Source of the DNA: Bacilli bacterium
GTDB taxonomy: Bacteria; Bacillota_I; Bacilli_A; RF39; UBA660
DNA: 34,607 nucleotides
Assembly: GCA_017428485.1 (NCBI GenBank)
Contig: JAFRQT010000020.1
Span: 1 to 34,607, forward strand
Reading direction: 5' to 3'
This document shows positions 23,814 to 30,461 of the stretch, in pieces (positions within the stretch are counted from its first letter, which is position 1; every line of letters begins with the position of its first letter). The position numbers and the translations under genes were made by a program. The notes beneath the pieces were generated by a model, which saw only the letters and a list, made by a program, of their open reading frames with translations, was not told the DNA's origin and did no database searches.

Positions 23814-24839
23814 ATGAAATTTTTAATAACTGGAGGGTCTGGATTTATTGGTAGTAATTATTTACATTATGTTGTTAATAAATATCCAAATGATGAATTT
23901 ATTTGTTTGGATGCTTTAACATATGCTGGTAATTATAATAATATTAAAGATTTAGAAAAATATAATAATTATAAATTTATTAAGATGGATATTAGAGATA
24001 GAGAATCTTTAAATGATTTATTTAGAACTGAAAAGTTTGATATTGTTATTAATTTTGCAGCAGAGAGTCATGTTGATAGATCTATTGTTAATCCAAATAT
24101 ATTTGTTGAAACTAATGTTATTGGTACAGTAAATTTATTAAATGCATTTAAAATGTTAAGAGATGAATTTGGTCATAAAATAATAAGATATCATCAAATA
24201 TCCACTGATGAAGTATACGGAGATTTACCTTTAGATAAAACTGATCTATTATTTACTGAGAATTCTTATTTATGTCCATCTAGTCCATATTCTAGTTCTA
24301 AAGCAAGTGCTGATTTGTTTGTTCTTGCGTATGCTCGTACATTTAATATGCCAGTAACTATTAGTAGATGTTCTAATAATTATGGACCTTATCAGTTTCC
24401 AGAAGCATTAATTCCATTAATGATAACTAAAGCATTAAGAAATGAAAAATTACCAGTATATGGAAATGGATTAAATGTTAGAGATTGGATTCATGTTCAT
24501 GATCATAATGTTGGTGTTGATTTAATTGTTAGAAAAGGTAAAAATGGTGAAATATATAATTTAGGAGGCCATTCTGAAAAAAACAATTTATTTGTTGTTA
24601 AAACTATCTTAAAAGAATTGAGTAAAAGTGAAGACTTAATTACTTTTGTTGAAGATAGAAAAGGACATGATCTAAGATATGCTATGGACACAAGCAAAAT
24701 AGAGAAAGAACTTGGATGGACTAGAAGCTATACTTTTGAAAAAGGTATAAAAGAGACAATAAATTGGTATGTTAATAATCAAGATTGGCTTAATGATATA
24801 TTAAGTGGTAAATATAAAAATAGTTATAATGAGCATTAA
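23814..24839 (+). CDS. rfbB: dTDP-glucose 4,6-dehydratase
   Basis: It converts dTDP-glucose to dTDP-4-keto-6-deoxyglucose, an intermediate for rhamnose and other 6-deoxysugars. The 341-residue extended SDR protein has TGGSGFIGSNY at the N-terminus, DALTYAGN, FAAESHVDRSI, the catalytic STDEVYGD with the Asp-Glu pair, and YSSSKASAD with the YxxxK motif. NNYGPYQFPEKLIP-type and NVRDWIHVHDH segments complete the RfbB signature (here PYQFPEALIP). The SD is GAGAGGT, about 6 bp upstream. rfbA, rfbC and rfbD are not in this window. Its position just beyond the conflict-gene island suggests that the island interrupts a larger nucleotide-sugar region. Confidence 0.93.
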   Translation: MKFLITGGSGFIGSNYLHYVVNKYPNDEFICLDALTYAGNYNNIKDLEKYNNYKFIKMDIRDRESLNDLFRTEKFDIVINFAAESHVDRSIVNPNIFVETNVIGTVNLLNAFKMLRDEFGHKIIRYHQISTDEVYGDLPLDKTDLLFTENSYLCPSSPYSSSKASADLFVLAYARTFNMPVTISRCSNNYGPYQFPEALIPLMITKALRNEKLPVYGNGLNVRDWIHVHDHNVGVDLIVRKGKNGEIYNLGGHSEKNNLFVVKTILKELSKSEDLITFVEDRKGHDLRYAMDTSKIEKELGWTRSYTFEKGIKETINWYVNNQDWLNDILSGKYKNSYNEH

Positions 24840-24878
24840 TTATTTTATATGTAGCATACTATATAATAGGTGTTGTAT

Positions 24879-25001
24879 ATGAAAACTATTATTTTTTTAA
24901 TAATTGGAATATTAATGTTTGTAATGATGATTTTTGTATATTGTGCAATTAGAATATCTAGTTATATTAGCAGAATTGAAGAAAAGGGGTATTATAAATG
25001 A
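24879..25001 (+). CDS. Small single-pass membrane protein, 40 residues
   Basis: A short frame with a good SD (AGGTG, 24868-24872, 6 bp before the ATG) and a terminator that begins at its stop codon. The product has a short basic start, one membrane segment of about 20 residues (IIFLIIGILMFVMMIFVYCA) and a polar tail RISSYISRIEEKGYYK. Small membrane peptides of this form are common in Firmicutes and phages; no function can be given. It lies 39 bp after rfbB and probably shares its transcript. Coding status rests on the SD, the hydrophobic profile and the fitted terminator. Confidence 0.6.
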   Translation: MKTIIFLIIGILMFVMMIFVYCAIRISSYISRIEEKGYYK

Positions 25002-25024
25002 ACTGGTTAATAACTAGTTTTTTT
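25001..25024 (+). terminator. Intrinsic terminator after rfbB and the small membrane protein
   Basis: AACTGG (25001-25006) pairs with CTAGTT (25014-25019), with one G-U pair, around TTAATAA, followed by seven T. Confidence 0.8.
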
Positions 25025-25042
25025 ATTTAAAAGGAGATATTA

Positions 25043-25071
25043 TTGACTTTTTGTATCAAACGTGATATAAT
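25043..25071 (+). promoter_or_regulatory. Strong promoter of the three-paralogue operon
   Basis: TTGACT (25043-25048), a 17-bp spacer and a perfect TATAAT (25066-25071) preceded by TGA (extended -10). It is among the best promoters in the window, so the operon is probably expressed during normal growth. Confidence 0.88.
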
Positions 25072-25100
25072 GTATATGCGATTGTGAAAAAGGGGGAAAT

Positions 25101-25808
25101 ATGGAAAATATTATTTATGCAGATGGTATGTTTAAAGAACTAAAAAAATATGAAGGACAAGAAATAGTATGTTATTATTGGCATTATGGAAGAGCCGTTA
25201 CTTGTGAAGATAAATTAGAAACAGTAAGCTATTTTAGGGGAGTTGAATGTAAAGGTTCATTTATACCATTTATTGGAAGCGGTTGTGCAATTGTAGGTAT
25301 AAAACTTAAAAGTAATGGATCAACCATATATTATAATCCAAATATTGAAGAAGGTTACAATTTAACAGACCAAAAAGAAATAGATAAAGTTAGGGCTTTA
25401 ACATATGGATCTGAAGTTGTATTTAAACAAAAAAACAGAAGAGATATAAGAAAACAAAACGATAAAAAAAGAAGTGAAAATGCTGATAAAAGAGCCAAAT
25501 TAAAAAGACAACTTTTAATTAAAAGAGGTCTTTTACATGTCCATGAAGATTTAAGAGATGAATGGGTTAAACATGTCACAATTAATACAACAGATGCATA
25601 TTCATGTGCTATTATTGAAATGGCATGTGATATGATGGATGCATTGAGTGAAGGTGCAAGTAGAGAAATTATTGCGGAAATTTGTGCTAAAAAAAGAGCA
25701 TCTGGGTATTCTATAGGTTGTGCTATTGAAATGGTTTTGCATTTTACAAATCTTTTAGAAGTATTAGCATTACCAGAAAGTACTAATCCACAAAGAACAT
25801 TAAAATAA
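25101..25808 (+). CDS. Unrecognised family, paralogue 1 of 3
   Basis: I do not recognise this 235-residue protein; it shares a two-domain plan with the two genes that follow. The N-terminal part (about 1-85) is predicted beta-rich: LKKYEGQEIVCYYWHYGRAV, SYFRGVE, PFIGSGCAIVGIKLKSN and YYNP. The middle (about 108-140) is highly charged and basic (RRDIRKQNDKKRSENADKRA), probably a helix. The C-terminal part (about 140-228) is helical, with the shared motifs KRGLLHVHEDLRDEWVKHV, DAYSCAIIEMACDMMDALS and LHFTNLL. There is no signal peptide, membrane segment or recognisable catalytic motif, so it is probably cytoplasmic. The SD is AGGGGG, 4 bp before the ATG. It is the first gene of a tightly packed operon. 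Confidence 0.85.
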   Translation: MENIIYADGMFKELKKYEGQEIVCYYWHYGRAVTCEDKLETVSYFRGVECKGSFIPFIGSGCAIVGIKLKSNGSTIYYNPNIEEGYNLTDQKEIDKVRALTYGSEVVFKQKNRRDIRKQNDKKRSENADKRAKLKRQLLIKRGLLHVHEDLRDEWVKHVTINTTDAYSCAIIEMACDMMDALSEGASREIIAEICAKKRASGYSIGCAIEMVLHFTNLLEVLALPESTNPQRTLK

Positions 25809-25831
25809 TTTTTAAATATTGAGGGTTCAAA

Positions 25832-26569
25832 ATGAGAGTATTAGATATGTTTAAAAAATTAAAAGAACATGTTGGTAAGAAAATCGATTGTGAATACTGG
25901 TATGATGGTAAATTAGTTACAGATACTATAACATTAGCTGGTGTAAAATATTATGATGGTATTGAATATACGGACGAATATAGTCCATTTCATAGATATA
26001 TTTCATTTATAGGATCTAGAGTAGCAATTAAAACTATTAAACTTAGTAGTAATAATGAAGTTTTATACCATAATCCTACAGTTGGAGTAAGATATGATAA
26101 AACTGACATTGATTCAATTGATAAAGCAAAAGCAAGATTTTATGGAGATGCTGTAGCACTTAAGCAAAGAAGAAGAAGAATTAATAGACAACAAGATATT
26201 AAAATGGATTTAGAACAATTAAATAAGCTGGTTTTATTAAAAAAATCGATATTAAAGAAAAAAGGTTTAAATTATGTTAAAGAAGAATTGAAAAATGAAT
26301 GGTCTGAATATGTTGATAAAAGTGTTACAGATTCATATTCATGTTCACTTGTAGATTTAGCTGTTAAATATATGGAAGCATTAAGTAGTGGAAAATCTCA
26401 AGAAGAAATTGATATGTTACTTGATGATCGTAAATATTCAGAATATACTATATTAATGGTAGTTAGAGCAGTAAGTTATTTTACTAATCTTTTGAATAAA
26501 GATAATAGTTCAACATTAGAATTAAAAAATAATAATTCAAAATTAGAATTAAAAGATAATAATAAATAG
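25832..26569 (+). CDS. Unrecognised family, paralogue 2 of 3
   Basis: A 245-residue paralogue. The beta-rich N-terminal part reads LKEHVGKKIDCEYWYDGKLV, KYYDGIEY, SFIGSRVAIKTIKLSSN and YHNP. The middle has a run of Arg (ALKQRRRRINRQQD) and a Leu-rich helix. The C-terminal helical part has KKKGLNYVKEELKNEWSEYV, DSYSCSLVDLAVKYMEALS and VSYFTNLL. Unlike its neighbours it ends in a short internal repeat (STLELKNNN, SKLELKDNN). It lies 23 bp after the first paralogue with SD GAGGGT. The basic middle segment would suit nucleic-acid or acidic-surface binding, but nothing proves it. The function is unknown. Confidence 0.85.
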   Translation: MRVLDMFKKLKEHVGKKIDCEYWYDGKLVTDTITLAGVKYYDGIEYTDEYSPFHRYISFIGSRVAIKTIKLSSNNEVLYHNPTVGVRYDKTDIDSIDKAKARFYGDAVALKQRRRRINRQQDIKMDLEQLNKLVLLKKSILKKKGLNYVKEELKNEWSEYVDKSVTDSYSCSLVDLAVKYMEALSSGKSQEEIDMLLDDRKYSEYTILMVVRAVSYFTNLLNKDNSSTLELKNNNSKLELKDNNK

Positions 26570-26581
26570 GAGGAAATAAAA

Positions 26582-27217
26582 ATGTATTGGGAAGAAATAA
26601 TTAATAAAGTTCAAAATAATATTGGAAAAAATGTAACTATTTTATATAACAAAATGGGTCGTTTAGAAACATATCAAAGAAAGTTATGTAAAGTTACAGA
26701 TACTGGTGTATTTTTAGAAGGAGTATATCTTCCTTTTATGGGATATGGTTCTTACATAGAAACAATTTTACTTACTAAAAATAGAAAAGTTATATATGAA
26801 AATCCATCTTTTGAAAAAACTGATAAAAAAGCTTCTGAAAACTTTGAAAGACTAGCATTAAAACTATATGAAGATGAAAATGAAAGACAAGAAGCAATCG
26901 ATTGTGCTATGTCAAGATTAAAAGGACCATATCTAGCAAAAAAAGGACTTCCATATGTTAAAGAAGAATTAAAAGAAGCATGGGAAAGTTATGTTGAAAT
27001 GGAAACTATTAATCCAACTTCATGTGCAATTTTAGAAATGAGTATTAGAGTAATGGAAGCAATTAGTAATGGCGCAGAAAAAGTTGCAATAGATGAAATG
27101 TTAGTTATAAATGGATTTGATGTAAATATGTACATTGATATAATGAGAACGATTAAGTATTTTACAAATTTAATTAAAGAAGATACAAAGAATCCAGCTC
27201 CAACATTATCTAAATAA
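26582..27217 (+). CDS. Unrecognised family, paralogue 3 of 3
   Basis: The shortest paralogue, 211 residues. Its N-terminal part is more diverged (VQNNIGKNVTILYNKMGRLE, GVYLPFMGYGSYIETILLTK, VIYENP) and the basic middle helix of the other two is replaced by a shorter, mixed-charge segment (about 75-115). The C-terminal part is well conserved: KKGLPYVKEELKEAWESYV, PTSCAILEMSIRVMEAIS and IKYFTNLI. SD AGGAGG is placed 8 bp before the ATG, inside and just after the stop of the second paralogue, and a terminator closes the operon 12 bp after its stop. The loss of the basic segment suggests that the three copies have distinct roles, for example as parts of a hetero-oligomer. Confidence 0.85.
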   Translation: MYWEEIINKVQNNIGKNVTILYNKMGRLETYQRKLCKVTDTGVFLEGVYLPFMGYGSYIETILLTKNRKVIYENPSFEKTDKKASENFERLALKLYEDENERQEAIDCAMSRLKGPYLAKKGLPYVKEELKEAWESYVEMETINPTSCAILEMSIRVMEAISNGAEKVAIDEMLVINGFDVNMYIDIMRTIKYFTNLIKEDTKNPAPTLSK

Positions 27218-27228
27218 AAAAAAATTAT

Positions 27229-27257
27229 AAGTGTAGTAAGTCTACACTTTTTATTTT
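27229..27257 (+). terminator. Intrinsic terminator of the three-paralogue operon
   Basis: AAGTGTAG (27229-27236) pairs with CTACACTT (27242-27249) around TAAGT, followed by a T-rich tail. Confidence 0.9.
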
Positions 27258-27276
27258 GATAATAATTTTTGTTATC

Positions 27277-27305
27277 TTGACAAAAAAGATTTTAATAGAT
27301 AATAT
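27277..27305 (+). promoter_or_regulatory. Predicted promoter of topA
   Basis: A perfect -35 TTGACA (27277-27282). At 17 bp the -10 is TAATAT (27300-27305); an overlapping GATAAT (27298-27303) at 15 bp is the alternative. The leader to topA is only about 20 nt. Confidence 0.7.
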
Positions 27306-27332
27306 TAATTAGAGATGTCAAAAGGAGAGTTC

Positions 27333-29351
27333 ATGAAAAATCTAGTAATTGTAGAAAGTCCTAGTAAAAGTAAGACTATTGAAAAGTATTTAGGTAGTGA
27401 TTATAAAGTATTATCATCAAAAGGTCATATAAGAGATTTATCAACAACTGGTAAATATGGCTTGGGTGTTGATTTAGAAGATAATTTTAAGCCTAATTAT
27501 ATTCTTATGAAAGGTAAAACTAAACTTGTTAGTGATCTTAAAAAAGAGGCTAAAAATGCTTCTAAAGTTATTCTTGCTACCGATCCAGACCGTGAGGGAG
27601 AAGCTATTAGTTGGCATTTAAAAGAAGCATTGGGAATAAAAGATAATAATTATGGTAGAGTAGTATTTAATGAAATTACTAAGCCAGCAATAGAAGAAGC
27701 ATTTAAGCATCCTAGACTTATTGATGAAGATTTAGTTCATAGTCAAGAATCTAGAAGAATATTAGATAGAATTATTGGATTTAGATTAAGTAGACTTATG
27801 CAAAGTAAGACTGATGGTAAGTCTGCGGGACGTGTGCAAAGTGTTGCTTTAAAATTAATTGTTGATAGAGAACGTGAAATAGAAGCATTTGTACCTGAAG
27901 AGTATTATACAATTGAAGCTGATTTTAAAGATTTTAAAGCTGAACTTAAAAAATATAGAGGAAAAGATATAGAAATAAAGACTGCTGTTGATGCGGATGA
28001 GATACTTTCTAAATTATCAAATGCATATAACATAGATAATGTTGAAACTAAACTTAAGAATAAGCAAAGTAAGTTACCATTTACTACAAGTACTTTAACT
28101 CAAATGGCATCTAACAGATTAGGATTTCCTGCATCTAAAACAATGAGTATTGCTCAAACTTTATATGAAGGTGTTAATTTAGGAGAAGATACTATTGGTT
28201 TAATTTCATATATGAGAACAGATTCTATTAGACTTTCTGATGTGTTTGTTAGTGATACTAAGAGTTATATAGCATCTAACTTTGGAAAAGAGTACATCGG
28301 TTATGTTAAAACTGCTAAAAGTAATGATAATGTACAAGATGCACATGAAGCAATTAGACCTACAAGTATATTAAGAACACCTGAATCTATCAAAAAGTAT
28401 TTAAAGCCAGATGAATATAAATTATATAATTTAATTTATGTAAGAACTCTTGCTTCTTTAATGGCAGATGCTAAAGTAGAGGCAACTTCTGTAGATTTAG
28501 AAAATCAAGGATATATATTTAGAGCAAATGGTTCTGTTTGTGTATTTGATGGATATTTAAAAGTATATAAAGATTATGAAGAAAGTGAAGATACCATTCT
28601 TCCAAATTTTGCAAATTATAAATCTAAAGTAATAGTTGCATCTAAAGTATATAAATTACAACATTTCACTGAACCTAAGCCAAGATTCACTGAAGCAAAA
28701 CTAATTGCTGAACTTGAACGTTTAGGAATAGGAAGACCTAGTACATATGCTAAAATAATAAGTGTACTAAAAGAAAGAAAATATGTACAAATTAAAGATA
28801 AAAAATTCTATCCAACATCTACTGGTATTACAGTAACAGATAAATTACAAGAATTTTTTTCATCAATTATAAATGTTAATTATACTGCTAATATGGAGCG
28901 TGAACTTGATGAAATAGCTGATGCTAAATTAGTATGGTATGAAGTACTTAATAAATTTTATAAAGATTTTGATCCATTATTACAAACTGCATTTAAACAA
29001 ATGGAAAAAGATTCTCCAGAAGAAACAGGAGAAATATGTCCTGAGTGTGGTAGTCCTTTAGTTGTTAGAAAGGGTAAATATGGTTCATTTGTGGCATGCT
29101 CTAATTATCCAAAATGTAAGTATGTTAAAAAGGAAGAAAAAACCATTGTTGAAATATGCGATTGTCCTAAATGCGGTCATAAAATAATTGAGAAAAAAAC
29201 TAAGAGGGGTAAGACATTCTATGGATGCAATAACTATCCAAAATGTAATTATGCTCTTTGGGATAAACCTACTGGAGAAATGTGCTCTAACTGTAATGGC
29301 TTGATGGTTGAGAAAAAATCTGGTATAATATGCAGCGAATGTGGAAAATAG
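27333..29351 (+). CDS. topA: DNA topoisomerase I (type IA)
   Basis: It relaxes negative supercoils by transient single-strand cleavage. The start is ATG 27333 with AAAGGAG 7 bp upstream; an earlier in-frame ATG at 27315 overlaps the SD region. The 672-residue protein has an N-terminal TOPRIM domain (VESPSKSKTIEKYL with Glu7, ATDPDREGEAISWH with the DxDxE acidic residues), then the core with active-site Tyr293 in GLISYMRTDSIR, HEAIRPT, and RLGIGRPSTYA. Three Cys4 zinc-ribbon repeats close the protein (CPEC...C, CPKC...CNNYPKC, CSNC...CSEC), which bind DNA and are normal for Firmicutes TopA. Placed next to HU, another chromosome-architecture gene, but with separate promoters. Confidence 0.97.
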   Translation: MKNLVIVESPSKSKTIEKYLGSDYKVLSSKGHIRDLSTTGKYGLGVDLEDNFKPNYILMKGKTKLVSDLKKEAKNASKVILATDPDREGEAISWHLKEALGIKDNNYGRVVFNEITKPAIEEAFKHPRLIDEDLVHSQESRRILDRIIGFRLSRLMQSKTDGKSAGRVQSVALKLIVDREREIEAFVPEEYYTIEADFKDFKAELKKYRGKDIEIKTAVDADEILSKLSNAYNIDNVETKLKNKQSKLPFTTSTLTQMASNRLGFPASKTMSIAQTLYEGVNLGEDTIGLISYMRTDSIRLSDVFVSDTKSYIASNFGKEYIGYVKTAKSNDNVQDAHEAIRPTSILRTPESIKKYLKPDEYKLYNLIYVRTLASLMADAKVEATSVDLENQGYIFRANGSVCVFDGYLKVYKDYEESEDTILPNFANYKSKVIVASKVYKLQHFTEPKPRFTEAKLIAELERLGIGRPSTYAKIISVLKERKYVQIKDKKFYPTSTGITVTDKLQEFFSSIINVNYTANMERELDEIADAKLVWYEVLNKFYKDFDPLLQTAFKQMEKDSPEETGEICPECGSPLVVRKGKYGSFVACSNYPKCKYVKKEEKTIVEICDCPKCGHKIIEKKTKRGKTFYGCNNYPKCNYALWDKPTGEMCSNCNGLMVEKKSGIICSECGK

Positions 29352-29372
29352 TATTGTTTTGGGGGTAATAAT

Positions 29373-29894
29373 ATGTTTAATAAAAAAATAGAAGATTTTT
29401 TTAAAAAACATAATTTATGGAATAAAGAAATGTTTTCATATATATATAGTATAAGCAATGAAGTAGATTACTATGATAAAAATATTAATTTTGCAGTTGG
29501 CTGTCCTCCTAAAGTTAATAATCATACAGGTAAAATTGAAGGATTTCAATTAACAATACCATATTGCGTAGATGGAATAACTACAATGATTGCTGTTCAT
29601 GAAATTGCTCATGCAATTTATTGGTATAAAAAAATCGGACAAACTTATGATGAAATTCAAGAAGAACTATTTCCAATGATAGTTGAAAGATTATATGTAG
29701 AAGAAAATAAAACATCCACGTTAGAATCATATGAAAAATTTTTGGATAGTACAATTGATAGTAAAGAAGATTCAAGTTATAGTTTTGCTCTTGTTAACAG
29801 AGAGTCATTTATGAAAACAAATCTTGATGATTTTAAATTATTTGATAAATCTGCAAGAAAACTTGCTAGAAAATGGAGAAGAAAAAATAGATAA
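29373..29894 (+). CDS. Small HEXXH-motif protein, putative metallopeptidase
   Basis: I do not recognise the family. The 173-residue protein holds a zinc-peptidase-like AVHEIAHAIYW motif (His76, Glu77, His80) and, about 20 residues later, FPMIVERLYVEEN, whose first Glu could be the third zinc ligand as in gluzincins. In front lies NFAVGCPPKVNNHTGKIEGF and a predicted strand QLTIPYCVDGI. The C-terminus is basic (SARKLARKWRRKNR). No signal peptide or membrane segment is visible. The SD is GGGGGT, 7-8 bp upstream; the gap to topA is only 21 bp, so it may be cotranscribed with it. It has its own terminator. Peptidase activity is inferred from the motif alone. Confidence 0.75.
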   Translation: MFNKKIEDFFKKHNLWNKEMFSYIYSISNEVDYYDKNINFAVGCPPKVNNHTGKIEGFQLTIPYCVDGITTMIAVHEIAHAIYWYKKIGQTYDEIQEELFPMIVERLYVEENKTSTLESYEKFLDSTIDSKEDSSYSFALVNRESFMKTNLDDFKLFDKSARKLARKWRRKNR

Positions 29895-29909
29895 TTAATC
29901 TATTTTTTT
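29882..29909 (+). terminator. Intrinsic terminator after the HEXXH-protein gene
   Basis: AAAAAATAGAT (29882-29892) pairs with ATCTATTTTTT (29898-29908) around AATTA. The left arm overlaps the stop codon. Confidence 0.8.
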
Positions 29910-29967
29910 GTTTTTTTTATAAAAATAATGCTAAAATACTTGCTTTTTTAAGTAGTTATGCTAAAAT
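29908..29967 (+). promoter_or_regulatory. Tandem extended -10 promoters of the HU gene
   Basis: Two ATGCTAAAAT boxes lie exactly 30 bp apart (29928-29937 and 29958-29967), each giving TGC plus -10 TAAAAT. The -35 elements are weak: TTGTTT (29908-29913, 18-bp spacer) and TTGCTT (29940-29945, 16-bp spacer). The same 10-mer is the -10 region of the rplU promoter. Confidence 0.6.
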
Positions 29968-30036
29968 AATTATGTAAGCATCGTATATGACGTACAATAT
30001 ACTTGAAGCTTATAATTATATGGGAGGTAATTTACG

Positions 30037-30309
30037 ATGAGTAAGACTGAATTAGTAGAATTCGTTGCTGCTAAAGCCGGATTAACTAAAGCTGATGCTC
30101 TAAGAGCATTAGATGCTGTATTAGAAGGTGTTACTACAGGACTTAAGAAAGAAAAGAAAGTTGCATTAGTTGGATTTGGAACTTTCTCAGCTAAAAAAAG
30201 AGCTGCTAGAGAAGGAATCAATCCTTTAACTAAGAAATCTATTAAGATTCCTGCAAAAGTAGTTGCATCATTCAAAGCTGGAAGCAAATTAAAAGATGCT
30301 TTAAACTAA
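30037..30309 (+). CDS. hup: HU family DNA-binding protein
   Basis: A 90-residue HU protein, the usual length. It has the N-terminal helices SKTELVEFVAAKAGLTKADA, the dimer core with VALVGFGTFSAKKRAAREG, and the DNA-embracing arm with INPLTKKSIKIPAKVVASFKAG. The NP pair in the arm tip (NPLT), which supplies the DNA-intercalating Pro, is present. HU bends and compacts the chromosome. SD GGGAGG lies 9 bp upstream, and a strong terminator follows. The residues match HU rather than IHF subunits. High expression is expected from the tandem promoters. Confidence 0.97.
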   Translation: MSKTELVEFVAAKAGLTKADALRALDAVLEGVTTGLKKEKKVALVGFGTFSAKKRAAREGINPLTKKSIKIPAKVVASFKAGSKLKDALN

Positions 30310-30310
30310 T

Positions 30311-30338
30311 AAAAAAAGCCTATTAAAAGGCTTTTTTT
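30311..30338 (+). terminator. Intrinsic terminator after hup
   Basis: An 11-bp stem, AAAAAAAGCCT (30311-30321) with AGGCTTTTTTT (30328-30338), with loop ATTAAA and a long T tract. Confidence 0.92.
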
Positions 30339-30377
30339 ATTGGTTATTTTTTTTTATAAAAAAAGACTAATTTTTCA

Positions 30378-30407
30378 TTGAAAAAATATGTCACTTTATA
30401 GTATAAT
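30378..30407 (+). promoter_or_regulatory. Promoter of the large surface-protein gene
   Basis: TTGAAA (30378-30383), an 18-bp spacer and a perfect TATAAT (30402-30407). The leader of about 50 nt carries a hairpin AAGTGA/TCACTT (30432-30437 with 30446-30451) whose right arm touches the GGAGG at 30452. GTCACTT (30390-30396) in the spacer is complementary to the same arm. Confidence 0.75.
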
Positions 30408-30461
30408 TAATATGAATAGTTAAATGATAGTAAGTGACCCTTTTTTCACTTGGAGGTATGT

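Noticed and set aside
24862..24867. TATAAT as a promoter for the 40-residue membrane protein
   Set aside because: The resulting start would fall at or after the SD AGGTG, leaving no usable leader. Readthrough from rfbB is simpler.
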